Assembly (NCBI GenBank): GCA_030528055.1 | Contig: JAUMZQ010000002.1 | Coordinates: forward strand, 1-64,000 | Length of the DNA stretch: 64,000 nucleotides | Direction: 5' to 3' | Source of the DNA: Streptococcus sp. | GTDB taxonomy: Bacteria > Bacillota > Bacilli > Lactobacillales > Streptococcaceae | Shown: piece after piece, positions 28,454 through 36,663 of the stretch | Layout of the letters: each line of letters opens with the position of its first letter | Position numbering within the stretch: the first letter of the stretch is position 1 | Position numbers and translations under genes: made by a program | The notes under the pieces: generated by a model | Told to the model about the DNA's origin: nothing | Database searches by the model: none | The model's input: the letters and a program-made list of their open reading frames with translations, nothing else

Positions 28454-29167
28454 TTAAATTGTATTTCTTTTTTTGATAATAAATGAATTACAAATAATCA
28501 ATAAAAGAATCCAAGCAGCCAATGAAATAGAGGGAATCAAGGCATCTCCCCATGAAAATTTTTCCCACTTTGTCACAAATTGAGTAAAAAGGCCCATAAA
28601 GCTATAGTCGCTGAATTTAGCCAAATTTTTATCAAAATTTGCTATCATCGGTAGAAAAGATATTATGAGCATGGCTGGCACACTAATCACCTGTGCATCA
28701 ACTTGATTTCGAGTCACTAGCCCAAGAAATAAATAAAGCAAAATAATCACGATAGAAGTTGAAAAAACAATGAAAGCATACTGAACAAAATAATGAATAG
28801 AAACACCTAAAATAAGCGGTACTGCCACCATAATAATTAAAGAAAAGAATATTGGTAAAATTAGAGTGGACACAATATATTCATACCCCTTTACGCCACT
28901 GACCAACAAGGTGCGTAAATTATGTTTTTCTTTTTCTTCAGATAAAATAAGAGTAATAGGATTTCCAACAGCCATTGCCAAAGAAAGGGGCAAACAAATA
29001 GCTAGAAGAGTCAAAGCTTGTTGCTTTCCTCCACCGCCTTGCATATTCAAAATATATTTATAAAAATAAGCAAAAGCAAAAGGCATTAAAATTTGTAACA
29101 GAAGGCTTTTGTTAGAAAAAATAATCTGGAAACGCAACCATAATAAAGCTTGTATTCGTTTAAACAT
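28454..29167 (-). CDS. ABC-2 type transporter permease
   Basis: A 237-residue membrane protein with about six hydrophobic segments, of the ABC-2 exporter class. A cytoplasmic segment SEEKEKHNLRTLLVSGVKGYEY (about 76-97) resembles the coupling region of ABC-2 permeases. The start overlaps the ATPase gene by 8 bases. With the ATPase, DUF2812 protein and PadR regulator it forms one operon. Substrate unknown; PadR-linked exporters often handle drugs or antimicrobial peptides. Confidence 0.85.
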   Translation of the reverse strand: MFKRIQALLWLRFQIIFSNKSLLLQILMPFAFAYFYKYILNMQGGGGKQQALTLLAICLPLSLAMAVGNPITLILSEEKEKHNLRTLLVSGVKGYEYIVSTLILPIFFSLIIMVAVPLILGVSIHYFVQYAFIVFSTSIVIILLYLFLGLVTRNQVDAQVISVPAMLIISFLPMIANFDKNLAKFSDYSFMGLFTQFVTKWEKFSWGDALIPSISLAAWILLLIICNSFIIKKRNTI

Positions 29168-30005
29168 TTAAATTTCCTCCAGTTAATGTGATGAAAATAT
29201 CCTCTAAAGTTGGCTCACAAGAGTGAATAAAAGAGATATTTTCTGAATTTTTCGTTAACAACGAGTTTAAGTTAGTGAAATCAGTAGTTATTTCACTTCC
29301 GTCTAGATAGGTAACCGTCACTCTTTTATCAGTGTTATATTTCTGAATAAGCTCTGAGGGCTTGCCCTCTTCAACTAATTTTCCTTTGTTTAACAGAGCA
29401 AGGTAGTCACATAATAAAGTCGCTTCATTCATATCGTGGGTTGTCAAAAAAATGGTGGTTCCCGCTGCTTTCAACTCCAAAATCAATTCGTGAATAGTTC
29501 TAGACGTAGCTGGATCTAAGCCAGAAGTTGGTTCATCAAGAAAAAGAATCTGAGGATTATTGATGAGCGCTTTGACTAGAAACATCCGTTGCTTCATTCC
29601 AGTTGATAATTTAGCTGCAACTTTATTCCTACTATCATAGAGGCCTACTTTTTTTAGTAAATCATCAATTTGTGATTTGGGGATGCCATAAAACTTACTG
29701 TAAAAGAGGAGGTTGTTATACAAGGTCATTTTTTCATAAAAACCACTTGTGTCACTCACTAAACCAATCTTCGCCAAATCTTCTGATGATAATTTTTGAG
29801 AATCTGCCCCCAAAATAAGAGATTGACCATTGTCTGCCGATAACTGCCCTGTCAAGATATTAATAGTTGTTGTCTTTCCTGAACCTGAAGGACCTAAAAA
29901 TCCAAAAATTTCCCCTTTACCAATAGAAAAACTAATATCGTCCAAAGCAATCATTTTCCCAAATTTTTTACTGATATGCTTTACATCAATTATTTTTTGA
30001 CTCAT
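29160..30005 (-). CDS. ABC transporter ATP-binding protein
   Basis: A 281-residue exporter-type ATPase. Walker A GPSGSGKTT is near residue 39, the signature LSTGMKQR near 134, and Walker B ILFLDEPTSGLDPA near 155, with the switch histidine in LTTHDM. A C-terminal extension of about 70 residues resembles the regulatory tails of CcmA/BcrA-like ATPases. Partner of the adjacent permease; 73 bases separate it from the DUF2812 gene upstream. Confidence 0.9.
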   Translation of the reverse strand: MSQKIIDVKHISKKFGKMIALDDISFSIGKGEIFGFLGPSGSGKTTTINILTGQLSADNGQSLILGADSQKLSSEDLAKIGLVSDTSGFYEKMTLYNNLLFYSKFYGIPKSQIDDLLKKVGLYDSRNKVAAKLSTGMKQRMFLVKALINNPQILFLDEPTSGLDPATSRTIHELILELKAAGTTIFLTTHDMNEATLLCDYLALLNKGKLVEEGKPSELIQKYNTDKRVTVTYLDGSEITTDFTNLNSLLTKNSENISFIHSCEPTLEDIFITLTGGNLNV

Positions 30006-30078
30006 TCTTATTTCCTTTCTTAAGATAAATCACTAACCTGAGTTTCCTTGCTATAAAATAAACTCGCTACTCAGTAAC

Positions 30079-30654
30079 CTATTCATTTTTTTCTTCTAAT
30101 TCACGTCTCTTTTTAAATAACTTTATAGCAATATAAAGTAATTGAGTTGAGACAGTAAGCAATAATAATACATCTATTATTTGAAATACAAACAAAAATT
30201 TTCCAGTACCTTTTTCTATATTCTTTAATATTAGATAACTATTCAAAATTAGCACAAACAAAGCAGGAATAAAACGACTGAATAATAAGCGCCTAATCAT
30301 ATCTAATTTGGAAGATTCATCACTATATATCTCAAGATCGGCTTGGTTCTCAATGGATGTAGCAGGTTTACGGAAAAAAGAAAAATTATTGAATGTTTGA
30401 ATGTGTTCCCACCCAAAATCAGTAAATAGTTGCAGATAAGTTTCTTTGTTTTTCGGTCCTAAAGCACGAAAATCTAACTGATAAACCACATCTTCTGGAG
30501 GACACTTCTCAAACGTATATTTAACAGCAATAAGATAGCAAGAATATTGTATTCGAATTAACTTCCAGCCAGACTGGTGCATCTTCCGTAAATAGATTTC
30601 TTCTCGATCATAATCTGCTATTGTAAAAATCTTGCGGACTATTTTATTATCCAT
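30079..30654 (-). CDS. DUF2812 domain membrane protein
   Basis: A 191-residue protein with an N-terminal cytoplasmic DUF2812 domain (about 1-110) and two C-terminal transmembrane helices (about 130-150 and 160-180). DUF2812 genes commonly follow PadR regulators, sometimes with ABC exporters, and their role is unknown. The start overlaps the padR stop by one base (TGATG), so the two are translationally coupled. Confidence 0.82.
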   Translation of the reverse strand: MDNKIVRKIFTIADYDREEIYLRKMHQSGWKLIRIQYSCYLIAVKYTFEKCPPEDVVYQLDFRALGPKNKETYLQLFTDFGWEHIQTFNNFSFFRKPATSIENQADLEIYSDESSKLDMIRRLLFSRFIPALFVLILNSYLILKNIEKGTGKFLFVFQIIDVLLLLTVSTQLLYIAIKLFKKRRELEEKNE

Positions 30655-30968
30655 CAGATATCCTCCTTACTATTACGATACAAACGCTCAATACGTTTTA
30701 GTTCATTATCTAAGATAGATTGTCCTATTTCAGTAATCTTATACAGTTTTCTTTTTTCTACTTCCCTGACAAAATATATCAATTTATCTTTTTCCATCTT
30801 CGATAAGGTACCATACATTGTGCCAGGGCTGATGACAACTTGGTTATTCGTCATTTCCTTTACCTTTTGAGTGATACTATATCCGTGTCTCTCTTTTTGC
30901 AAACAAAACAAGATATAAAATCCTGTTTCTGTCATTGGAGCATAAATTTTTTTTAAACGTTCATTCAA
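30654..30968 (-). CDS. PadR family transcriptional regulator
   Basis: A 104-residue winged-helix repressor. Recognisable parts are YILFCLQKERHGYSITQKV near the N-terminus (helix 1-2) and SPGTMYGTLSKMEKDKLI (recognition helix and wing, about 46-63). The start is a TTG at 30968 with GAGGT 8 bases upstream; the nearby ATG is out of frame. It heads the operon padR-DUF2812-ABC ATPase-permease and probably represses it through the palindrome in its promoter. Confidence 0.9.
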   Translation of the reverse strand: MNERLKKIYAPMTETGFYILFCLQKERHGYSITQKVKEMTNNQVVISPGTMYGTLSKMEKDKLIYFVREVEKRKLYKITEIGQSILDNELKRIERLYRNSKEDI

Positions 30969-30980
30969 TACTATTCACCT

Positions 30981-31034
30981 CGATATATCGAACTTTGATA
31001 TACTCATTATATCGCAGTGCGATATATCTGTCAA
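30981..31034 (-). promoter_or_regulatory. padR operon promoter and operator
   Basis: -35 TTGACA (31029-31034), 17-base spacer, -10 TATAAT (31006-31011). TATATCGCAGTGCGATATA (31008-31026) is a perfect palindrome around a central G. It fills the spacer and enters the -10. A second palindrome CGATATATCG (30981-30990) overlaps the ribosome-site region. Both are probable PadR sites. Confidence 0.82.
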
Positions 31035-31100
31035 GGAAAAATTTTTATTTTTTAAATGAATTGTAAGAAAAGTTGCATTTATTATTTTAATTTATCCAAT

Positions 31101-31176
31101 AAAAAAACACCTCTGATAAACTCAATCTAGGCATCTTGCCTACAAGATACCTTTATATGAGTCTATTCGGATGTTT
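31101..31176 (-). terminator. Large stem-loop terminator after the LdcB-like gene
   Basis: A 76-base nested hairpin. Outer arms AAACATCC and GGTGTTT (minus strand), a middle AGACTCA/TGAGTTT pair, and an inner AGGTATCTT/AAGATGCCT stem. It is followed by seven T on the minus strand. It is unusually long for a terminator. Confidence 0.78.
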
Positions 31177-31189
31177 TTTGTTTTATATT

Positions 31190-31948
31190 TTATTTTCCAT
31201 CTGCCTTTAAAAGATCGATGTATTCTTCTAAAACTAGGTTGTGTTGATAAATATATTGAGCATTTTCAACTCCTACATAGCGATAATGCCAATTCTCAAA
31301 GTCAACACCTGTGATATCCTGTTTTCCTTCAACATAACGCAGGATAAAACCATACTTAGGAGCAATTTCTGCAATCTTCGCAGCTATTTCATCTGTTTGC
31401 CCTTCAGGAGCGCTCATATCAATCGCCAAACCTGTTTGATGCTCTCTAGCTCCAGGAATTTGTACTTGCTTTTGAGTTAGACTTTCAGCTTCTTCTGGTG
31501 AATAACCGGCTGCCTGTAAATCGGCGAGCGATTGATTATATAACTCCGTCTGTTCAGCCTTACTACGATAACCTGAAATAAGCACCTCTTCTGGAACAAT
31601 AGTTCTTGCTTCTTCTAAAAATTGTCTGGTATTCTCCGCGATACGACTATCCACCTGAACATCATCTATTTGAGTCAAAGCTGGTGTATTTTCTTCTTGA
31701 AGATGATTGCGATTAATCAGTAAAAGATTCCAATCAGCCGTTGATACATTGGGTAAATCTGATTTTGAACTCTCACTAGTAGAAGATGATGTTTTCTCAC
31801 TACTCATATTTTTTTGAGAAGAATTTGAAGAGCTTGGATGAAAATATACTATTCCTACACCTACTACGACACATAAAAAAATAAGGGTAAAAAGAGCAAC
31901 TCCAACTTTTGAGATATGACTTGGACGACTATGTTTAGCGTGTTTCAC
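31190..31948 (-). CDS. Membrane-anchored D,D/L,D-carboxypeptidase (VanY/LdcB family)
   Basis: A 252-residue zinc peptidase that trims D-Ala or L-Lys-D-Ala ends of peptidoglycan stem peptides. An N-terminal transmembrane helix (about 15-37) and a Ser-rich linker (38-65) precede the VanY domain (about 75-245). Metal ligands are in REHQTGLAIDM (His and Asp) and ENWHYRYV (His). The start is GTG at 31948 with GGAGG 6 bases upstream, overlapping the preceding phosphatase gene by 14 bases. Resembles pneumococcal LdcB/DacB, but substrate preference cannot be read from sequence. Confidence 0.88.
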   Translation of the reverse strand: MKHAKHSRPSHISKVGVALFTLIFLCVVVGVGIVYFHPSSSNSSQKNMSSEKTSSSTSESSKSDLPNVSTADWNLLLINRNHLQEENTPALTQIDDVQVDSRIAENTRQFLEEARTIVPEEVLISGYRSKAEQTELYNQSLADLQAAGYSPEEAESLTQKQVQIPGAREHQTGLAIDMSAPEGQTDEIAAKIAEIAPKYGFILRYVEGKQDITGVDFENWHYRYVGVENAQYIYQHNLVLEEYIDLLKADGK

Positions 31949-32633
31949 TGTATTCCTCCATTTTTTCTTTACCTAGATGACGATAAGAAAGGTCGCCTAC
32001 ATCCTTTACTGTAAATGAACCATTCTCGTAATCAATGATTGTGACACTACCATTTTCTAGACCGTGAGTTCGGCTTTGGTTAATCAGATAGATAAAGGTT
32101 CCTATGGTCATGCCATGACTAACCACTAAAGCATTGCCACCGCCAGAAGCCTCTACATCTTTAGCAATATCTGTAAAACCTTTCCAGATACGATCTCTTA
32201 ATTTTTCCCAATTTTCTGCCCAACCAGCCGTATCAACTTCTACTAATCCTTCAGCTAATTCAGCATAGCTTAACTGGTGGACATGATCAACATGAAATAC
32301 TCGTGGGAGTACGCCCATAAACAATTCTCCGTCATAAGCGCCATCAAAACTACCAAAACACCACTCACGGATATTTTCATCCGTATGATAAGGTATCTTA
32401 CCTAACAACTGTAATTCTTCCAGAATAATATTTGTCGTCTGAATCGTTCGGCCAGAATCACTCGAAAAAGCTTTTTTAAAATCAAGGTTGGACTGATGAA
32501 GACCAATAGCTAGTTCTTGGACTCCTTTTTTTCCTTCTTCTGTTAATGGCGTGTCACTCCATCCTTGAGCACGACCAATGGTGTTGAACATTGTCTTACC
32601 GTGACGGACAAGATACAAGCTTGTTTTTACCAT
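31935..32633 (-). CDS. Histidine phosphatase family protein (copy 1)
   Basis: A 232-residue phosphoglycerate-mutase-like phosphatase. The catalytic motif is LVRHGKTMFN (His near residue 11), the proton-donor region REWCFGSFDGA, and the second histidine is in LVVSHGMT. It is probably a broad phosphatase rather than the glycolytic mutase, which is longer and sequence-distinct. It is closely similar along its length to the next gene, so the two are tandem paralogues. The LdcB-like gene overlaps its 3' end. Confidence 0.88.
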   Translation of the reverse strand: MVKTSLYLVRHGKTMFNTIGRAQGWSDTPLTEEGKKGVQELAIGLHQSNLDFKKAFSSDSGRTIQTTNIILEELQLLGKIPYHTDENIREWCFGSFDGAYDGELFMGVLPRVFHVDHVHQLSYAELAEGLVEVDTAGWAENWEKLRDRIWKGFTDIAKDVEASGGGNALVVSHGMTIGTFIYLINQSRTHGLENGSVTIIDYENGSFTVKDVGDLSYRHLGKEKMEEYSETR

Positions 32634-32749
32634 TTTCTTTCTCTCTCATTCTATGATATTTATTATGAAAACTATTTAAAACTTCCCATCTGAATTATAA
32701 GTGAGTTTTCTAGTTTATTCAATAGCTCTCTATGTCAATGATTTTTTAA

Positions 32750-33448
32750 TTAATCTACTTTAGAAAGTAATTTTTGTCCAATTTGACGATAGGTCACATC
32801 TCCCAAAGATTTCAAGGATAATTGACCATTTTCATACTCTAACAGAGTGACACTACCATTATCAATACTTACTAGGTTTGAACCAATCTGAGAATCAACC
32901 AAATAGGCCAACGCACTAATTGTCATACTATGACTAACCACCAAAGCATTGCCACCGCCAGCAGCTTCTACTTCTTTTGCTATATCAGTGAAACCTTCTA
33001 AAATACGCCCACTTAATTGAGCCCATGTTTCAGCCCAACCAGCTGTATCCACATCAAATAAACCATCGGCTAACTCTTGCAAACTTAATTTTCTATAATC
33101 ATCTACATCCAAAACTCTTGGAATGACACCATGAAACAACTCTCCTCCATAAGCTCCATCAAAGCTACCAAAACACCATTCCCGAATGCGCTTATCAAAT
33201 CTATAAGGAATTTTTCCTGTCAATTCCAATTCTTCTAAAATAATCCCCATCGTCTGAATCGTTCGACCAGAGTCACTTGAAAAAGCTTGAGTAAATGGAA
33301 GTTTTGATTCTCTCAAACCAATTCCCAACTCCTGAATTCCCAATTCTCCTTCTGTTGTCAACGGACTATCGCTCCATCCTTGTGCTCGGCCAATAGTATT
33401 AAACATTGTTTTTCCGTGTCGAATTACATATAATCTTGTTTTTGCCAT
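32750..33448 (-). CDS. Histidine phosphatase family protein (copy 2)
   Basis: A 232-residue paralogue of the adjacent gene. The same motifs are present: VIRHGKTMFN, FSSDSGRTIQT, REWCFGSFDGA and LVVSHSMT, with Ser in place of Gly after the second catalytic His. I start at the ATG at 33448, 6 bases after CGGAGG; the longer frame to 33472 has no ribosome site. The intergenic gap of 116 bases shows no clear terminator, so the pair and the LdcB-like gene may be co-transcribed. Confidence 0.88.
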   Translation of the reverse strand: MAKTRLYVIRHGKTMFNTIGRAQGWSDSPLTTEGELGIQELGIGLRESKLPFTQAFSSDSGRTIQTMGIILEELELTGKIPYRFDKRIREWCFGSFDGAYGGELFHGVIPRVLDVDDYRKLSLQELADGLFDVDTAGWAETWAQLSGRILEGFTDIAKEVEAAGGGNALVVSHSMTISALAYLVDSQIGSNLVSIDNGSVTLLEYENGQLSLKSLGDVTYRQIGQKLLSKVD

Positions 33449-33834
33449 TTTCATCCTCCGATACTTTAACATTATTATATCATTTTTCTAAAAAAATTCC
33501 CCTATCTATCTGATAATAGATATTAAAGCAAAAAAATTGATTTTTTTCATTAAAAAGATTTTGAAATTCTATCCTTTAAATATTTTAGCTCTATAATTGA
33601 CAAATCGGTCATTTTTCTCTATACTAAAATTTAGTAAGGTTACTAACTATAAATAACCTTACTAAATAAACTGTCATTAATTACTGAAAGGGGGATAATC
33701 ATATATTGTGAAGCAATTGAAAAAACAATCCTAGTCATAGTGTTGTAGCTAGTACTAACTTACATTTTTCAAAGTTGATTTTATGGTGTATCTATATTAA
33801 AATCATTTTATATTATAAAGTAAGGACTACACTC
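33449..33834 (+). promoter_or_regulatory. marR upstream region with two promoters and a perfect inverted repeat
   Basis: A 386-base gap without a credible gene. Promoter 1: TTGACA (33597-33602), 17 bases, TATACT (33620-33625). Just after it is TTAGTAAGGTTACTAA (33631-33646), a 7-2-7 palindrome suited to a MarR dimer, which is also the left part of a perfect 14-bp repeat (33629-33642 and 33654-33667). Promoter 2: TTGATT (33775-33780), 17 bases, TAAAAT (33798-33803). A strong AAAGGGGG at 33687-33694 is not followed by a usable start codon, so it may be a remnant. Confidence 0.65.
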
Positions 33835-34365
33835 ATGAACGAAGAATTTGGTTTAAAACAGCTCCCTTCTACTAAAGAATTAGAAATTATACAAAATAGT
33901 TATCCTGAATTAGACAAAGAGTCAGTGTTAATTATTTTAAAGTTTGTTTCTATTAATAAAGAAATTACAAAAGCGTATAATCACTTTTTTGGACAATATC
34001 ATTTAACAGATGCCAAATTTTATGTGCTTATGATTTTGTATCGAGCTGAAAAAAATACATTATTTCCATACCAAATTGCTGAGCAATTAGGTATCACGAG
34101 AGCATCCGTCACCACATTATTAGACGGCTTAGATAAAAAAAATCTAATCACAAGACAGCATGATACCACAGATAGACGAAAAATTATGGTGACTTTGAGT
34201 AATCAAGGAAAAAAATGCCTTAAAGATATACTACCCATTCATTATAATTTAACACAAGAAATGGTATCTACTTTTTCTACTGAACAAAAAAAGAGTTTTT
34301 TAAATTCTCTGTCTAAACTTGAAGAAGGAATAGAGAAATATAAAAAACAAATTTTTAAAGAATGA
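33835..34365 (+). CDS. MarR family transcriptional regulator
   Basis: A 176-residue winged-helix regulator. The DNA-binding core is YQIAEQLGITRASVTTLLDGLDKKNLI (about 83-109) with wing DTTDRRKIMVTLS. It carries an unusual 35-residue N-terminal extension compared with typical 140-150-residue MarR proteins. The start is the ATG at 33835 after AAGGA; earlier in-frame codons lie in the promoter. The rhodanese gene follows after 10 bases. Ligand unknown. Confidence 0.9.
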   Translation: MNEEFGLKQLPSTKELEIIQNSYPELDKESVLIILKFVSINKEITKAYNHFFGQYHLTDAKFYVLMILYRAEKNTLFPYQIAEQLGITRASVTTLLDGLDKKNLITRQHDTTDRRKIMVTLSNQGKKCLKDILPIHYNLTQEMVSTFSTEQKKSFLNSLSKLEEGIEKYKKQIFKE

Positions 34366-34375
34366 GGAATAAATT

Positions 34376-34735
34376 ATGAATAAAATTGAATTTTTAGAAA
34401 TGTATCTTGACTTATATATCAATCATTTCACTCTTTTAAATACTTTGGAAGACCCTGAATCAAAATATGTCATTCTTGATATCAGAAATGCTCCTAAACA
34501 CCTAAAAAAAGAACAAATAAAGGGAGCTAAAGCAATTCCAGCCAAAGACTTAGCTAATGAATTAGATAATCTTGATAAAAGTAAAATTTATGTTGTCTAT
34601 GATTGGAACAGTGGCACCATTCTTGGAAAACAGGCATTGTTTATTCTCCTAAAAGCAGGTTTTCAAGCCTATGAATTAGCCGGAGCTTTTGAAGGTTGGA
34701 AAGCCATGAACTTGCCTGTGGAAATACTAGAATAA
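34376..34735 (+). CDS. Rhodanese-fold protein lacking the catalytic cysteine
   Basis: A 119-residue single-domain rhodanese-like protein. The fold is recognisable from YVILDIRNAPKHLKKEQIKGA (about 31-51) and YELAGAFEGWKAMNLPV near the end. In the active loop the usual Cys of VYCxxGxRS is replaced by Asp (VVYDWNSGTIL), and the protein has no cysteine at all. It cannot be a persulfide sulfurtransferase. A binding or regulatory role with the adjacent MarR is an inference from the operon. Confidence 0.85.
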   Translation: MNKIEFLEMYLDLYINHFTLLNTLEDPESKYVILDIRNAPKHLKKEQIKGAKAIPAKDLANELDNLDKSKIYVVYDWNSGTILGKQALFILLKAGFQAYELAGAFEGWKAMNLPVEILE

Positions 34736-34758
34736 TCATATAAAAAACACAAACTAAA

Positions 34759-34807
34759 ATGCACTTCTATGCTTTATTAATCAAAGTACAGAAGTGCATA
34801 TTTTTTA
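34759..34807. terminator. Terminator between the rhodanese-like gene and the UPF0210 gene
   Basis: ATGCACTTCT (34759-34768) pairs with AGAAGTGCAT (34790-34799), followed by ATTTTTT on the plus strand. The minus strand has a weaker T-tract, so it may also serve the convergent gene. Confidence 0.85.
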
Positions 34808-34829
34808 TAAGAATTAAAAATAGATGCTA

Positions 34830-36167
34830 TTAATTTTTGAAACTATGAATTGGAGCAGGGATTTGCCCACCACGTGATATAAAATCAACAGATGAAGCTT
34901 TATTTATTTTCATAACCGGTGCTGTACCAAGAAGACCTCCAAACTCAATCATATCGCCCTCTTGCCCTTTAGGAATGATACGAACAGCAGTTGTTTTTTG
35001 GTTGATAACCCCAATAGCAGCCTCATCAGCAATCATGGCTGCAATGGTCTCACATGGAGTGTCTCCTGGAATGGCAATCATATCCAATCCAACAGAACAA
35101 ATAGCTGTCATGGCTTCCAATTTTTCTAAGTTAAGAGAACCACTTTGAACTGCTGCAATCATTCCTTCATCCTCAGATACAGGAATGAAAGCACCAGAAA
35201 GACCACCAACTTGGTTACAAGCCATCACTCCACCTTTTTTCACTTGGTCATTCAAAAGTGCAAGTGCTGCAGTCGTTCCGTGTGTCCCAATAGTTTCAAG
35301 ACCCATTTCTTCTAGAACACGAGCCACCGAATCACCAACCGCTGGAGTTGGCGCTAGAGACAAATCAACAATTCCAAACTTAACTCCCAAACGTTCACTA
35401 GCCATTTGACCAACTAGCTGACCAATACGTGTGATTTTGAAGGCAGTCTTTTTAACTGTTTCTGCTACAACATCAAAGCTTTTGCCACGTACCTTTTCAA
35501 GAGCTCGCTTAACCACTCCAGGACCTGAAACACCAACATTAATAACGACATCAGCTTCACCGACACCGTGGAAAGCTCCAGCCATAAAAGGATTGTCTTC
35601 TACTGCATTTGCAAAAACTACCAGTTTTGCGGCACCTAAGTCCGATAATTCAGCCGTCTCTTTGATAATCCGTCCCATATCACGCACCGCTGTCATGTTA
35701 ATCCCTGATTTGGTTGATCCAATATTAACAGACGAACAAACTTTTTTGGTCTCTGCTAATGCTCTTGGAATAGAATTGATTAAGATTTCATCCCCTTTTT
35801 GGTAGCCTTTTTGTACCAAGGCTGAGAAACCACCAATAAAATCCACACCAATTGTTTCTGCCGCACGATCCAATGCCTTCGCAATAGGTAAATAATCTGT
35901 AGCGTCAGTTGCTGCACCAATTAAAGAAATAGGGGTTACAGATACACGTTTATTCACGATCGGAATTCCCAATTCACTAGCAATTTCATTCCCTACCTCA
36001 ACAAGTTTGCCTGCTTTTGAAACAATTTTAGCGTAAACTTTCTCAGCAACCTTATCAATATCTGTGTCGATACAATCTAAAAGAGAAATCCCCATCGTAA
36101 TCGTTCGAATATCAAAATTTTGTTCCTCAATCATAGCAATGGTTTCTGTTACTTGTTTAATATCCAT
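34830..36167 (-). CDS. PFL-like UPF0210 (DUF711) family protein
   Basis: A 445-residue protein of the UPF0210 family, structurally related to pyruvate formate-lyase-like enzymes but with no defined reaction. Conserved glycine-rich stretches include [18 protein letters not shown] and [28 protein letters not shown] precedes the ATG. It always occurs with the small ACT-domain gene upstream, here 10 bases away, so the two form a unit. Confidence 0.9.
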   Translation of the reverse strand: MDIKQVTETIAMIEEQNFDIRTITMGISLLDCIDTDIDKVAEKVYAKIVSKAGKLVEVGNEIASELGIPIVNKRVSVTPISLIGAATDATDYLPIAKALDRAAETIGVDFIGGFSALVQKGYQKGDEILINSIPRALAETKKVCSSVNIGSTKSGINMTAVRDMGRIIKETAELSDLGAAKLVVFANAVEDNPFMAGAFHGVGEADVVINVGVSGPGVVKRALEKVRGKSFDVVAETVKKTAFKITRIGQLVGQMASERLGVKFGIVDLSLAPTPAVGDSVARVLEEMGLETIGTHGTTAALALLNDQVKKGGVMACNQVGGLSGAFIPVSEDEGMIAAVQSGSLNLEKLEAMTAICSVGLDMIAIPGDTPCETIAAMIADEAAIGVINQKTTAVRIIPKGQEGDMIEFGGLLGTAPVMKINKASSVDFISRGGQIPAPIHSFKN

Positions 36168-36177
36168 GATTCACCCC

Positions 36178-36444
36178 TTAGATATTGTGCATAGCATCAA
36201 AAATAGCTGCACTTTGAATATTTATTTTAGTATTTAAACTATCTCCAAAAGTTTCTAAATCTTGACGAAGAGCCGTAAAGTCTTTCTTCTCTTCACTTGA
36301 CACAACTGCCATCATTGTAAAAAAATCATCTAAAACAGTTTGAGAAATATCATCAATATTTAATCCTAACTCAGCAATTTTTGTAGAAACACCTGCTACA
36401 ATCCCTGTCTTGTCCTTACCAACAACCGTAATAATTGCTTTCAT
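36178..36444 (-). CDS. ACT domain protein (UPF0237)
   Basis: An 88-residue single ACT domain starting MKAIITVVGKDKTGIVAGVS, the form found in UPF0237/GcvR-like proteins. It is expected to bind a small effector, possibly an amino acid, and to act with the UPF0210 protein. I use the ATG at 36444; the longer open frame covers the promoter. An extended -10 TGCTATAAT lies at 36479-36487 on the minus strand. Confidence 0.9.
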   Translation of the reverse strand: MKAIITVVGKDKTGIVAGVSTKIAELGLNIDDISQTVLDDFFTMMAVVSSEEKKDFTALRQDLETFGDSLNTKINIQSAAIFDAMHNI

Positions 36445-36565
36445 GGTTTGTTTGCTCCAATCACATTTTATTTGTTTTATTATAGCAAAAATACGGAAAT
36501 TTTGCATACTTAATCGTAAAATGTAAAAGGGTCGTTCGTTTTTTCCCTTAAATTTGGATAAATTT

Positions 36566-36599
36566 AAAGACTTTAGTTCTACATAGATCCAAAGTCTTT
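36566..36599 (-). terminator. Terminator after the LPXTG S15 peptidase gene
   Basis: AAAGACTTT (36566-36574) pairs with AAAGTCTTT (36591-36599). T-rich sequence follows on the minus strand, though the run is broken by A residues. Confidence 0.6.
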
Positions 36600-36663
36600 T
36601 TCTAATACATCTAAACAATCTATCAATTAATCACTAAATTATAAAGAATACCATTCTCCTTTA

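Noticed and set aside
29160..30005. Bacteriocin or lantibiotic locus around the PadR-ABC operon
   Set aside because: No precursor peptide or modification enzyme is present; the operon is only an exporter with its regulator.
33708..33734. GTG-started mini-ORF of 8 codons after the strong AAAGGGGG
   Set aside because: The start is 13 bases from the ribosome site, too far for efficient initiation, and the peptide has no support.
35185..35805. Plus-strand open frames opposite the UPF0210 gene
   Set aside because: No ribosome site and no recognisable domain; explained by the codon pattern of the real gene on the minus strand.
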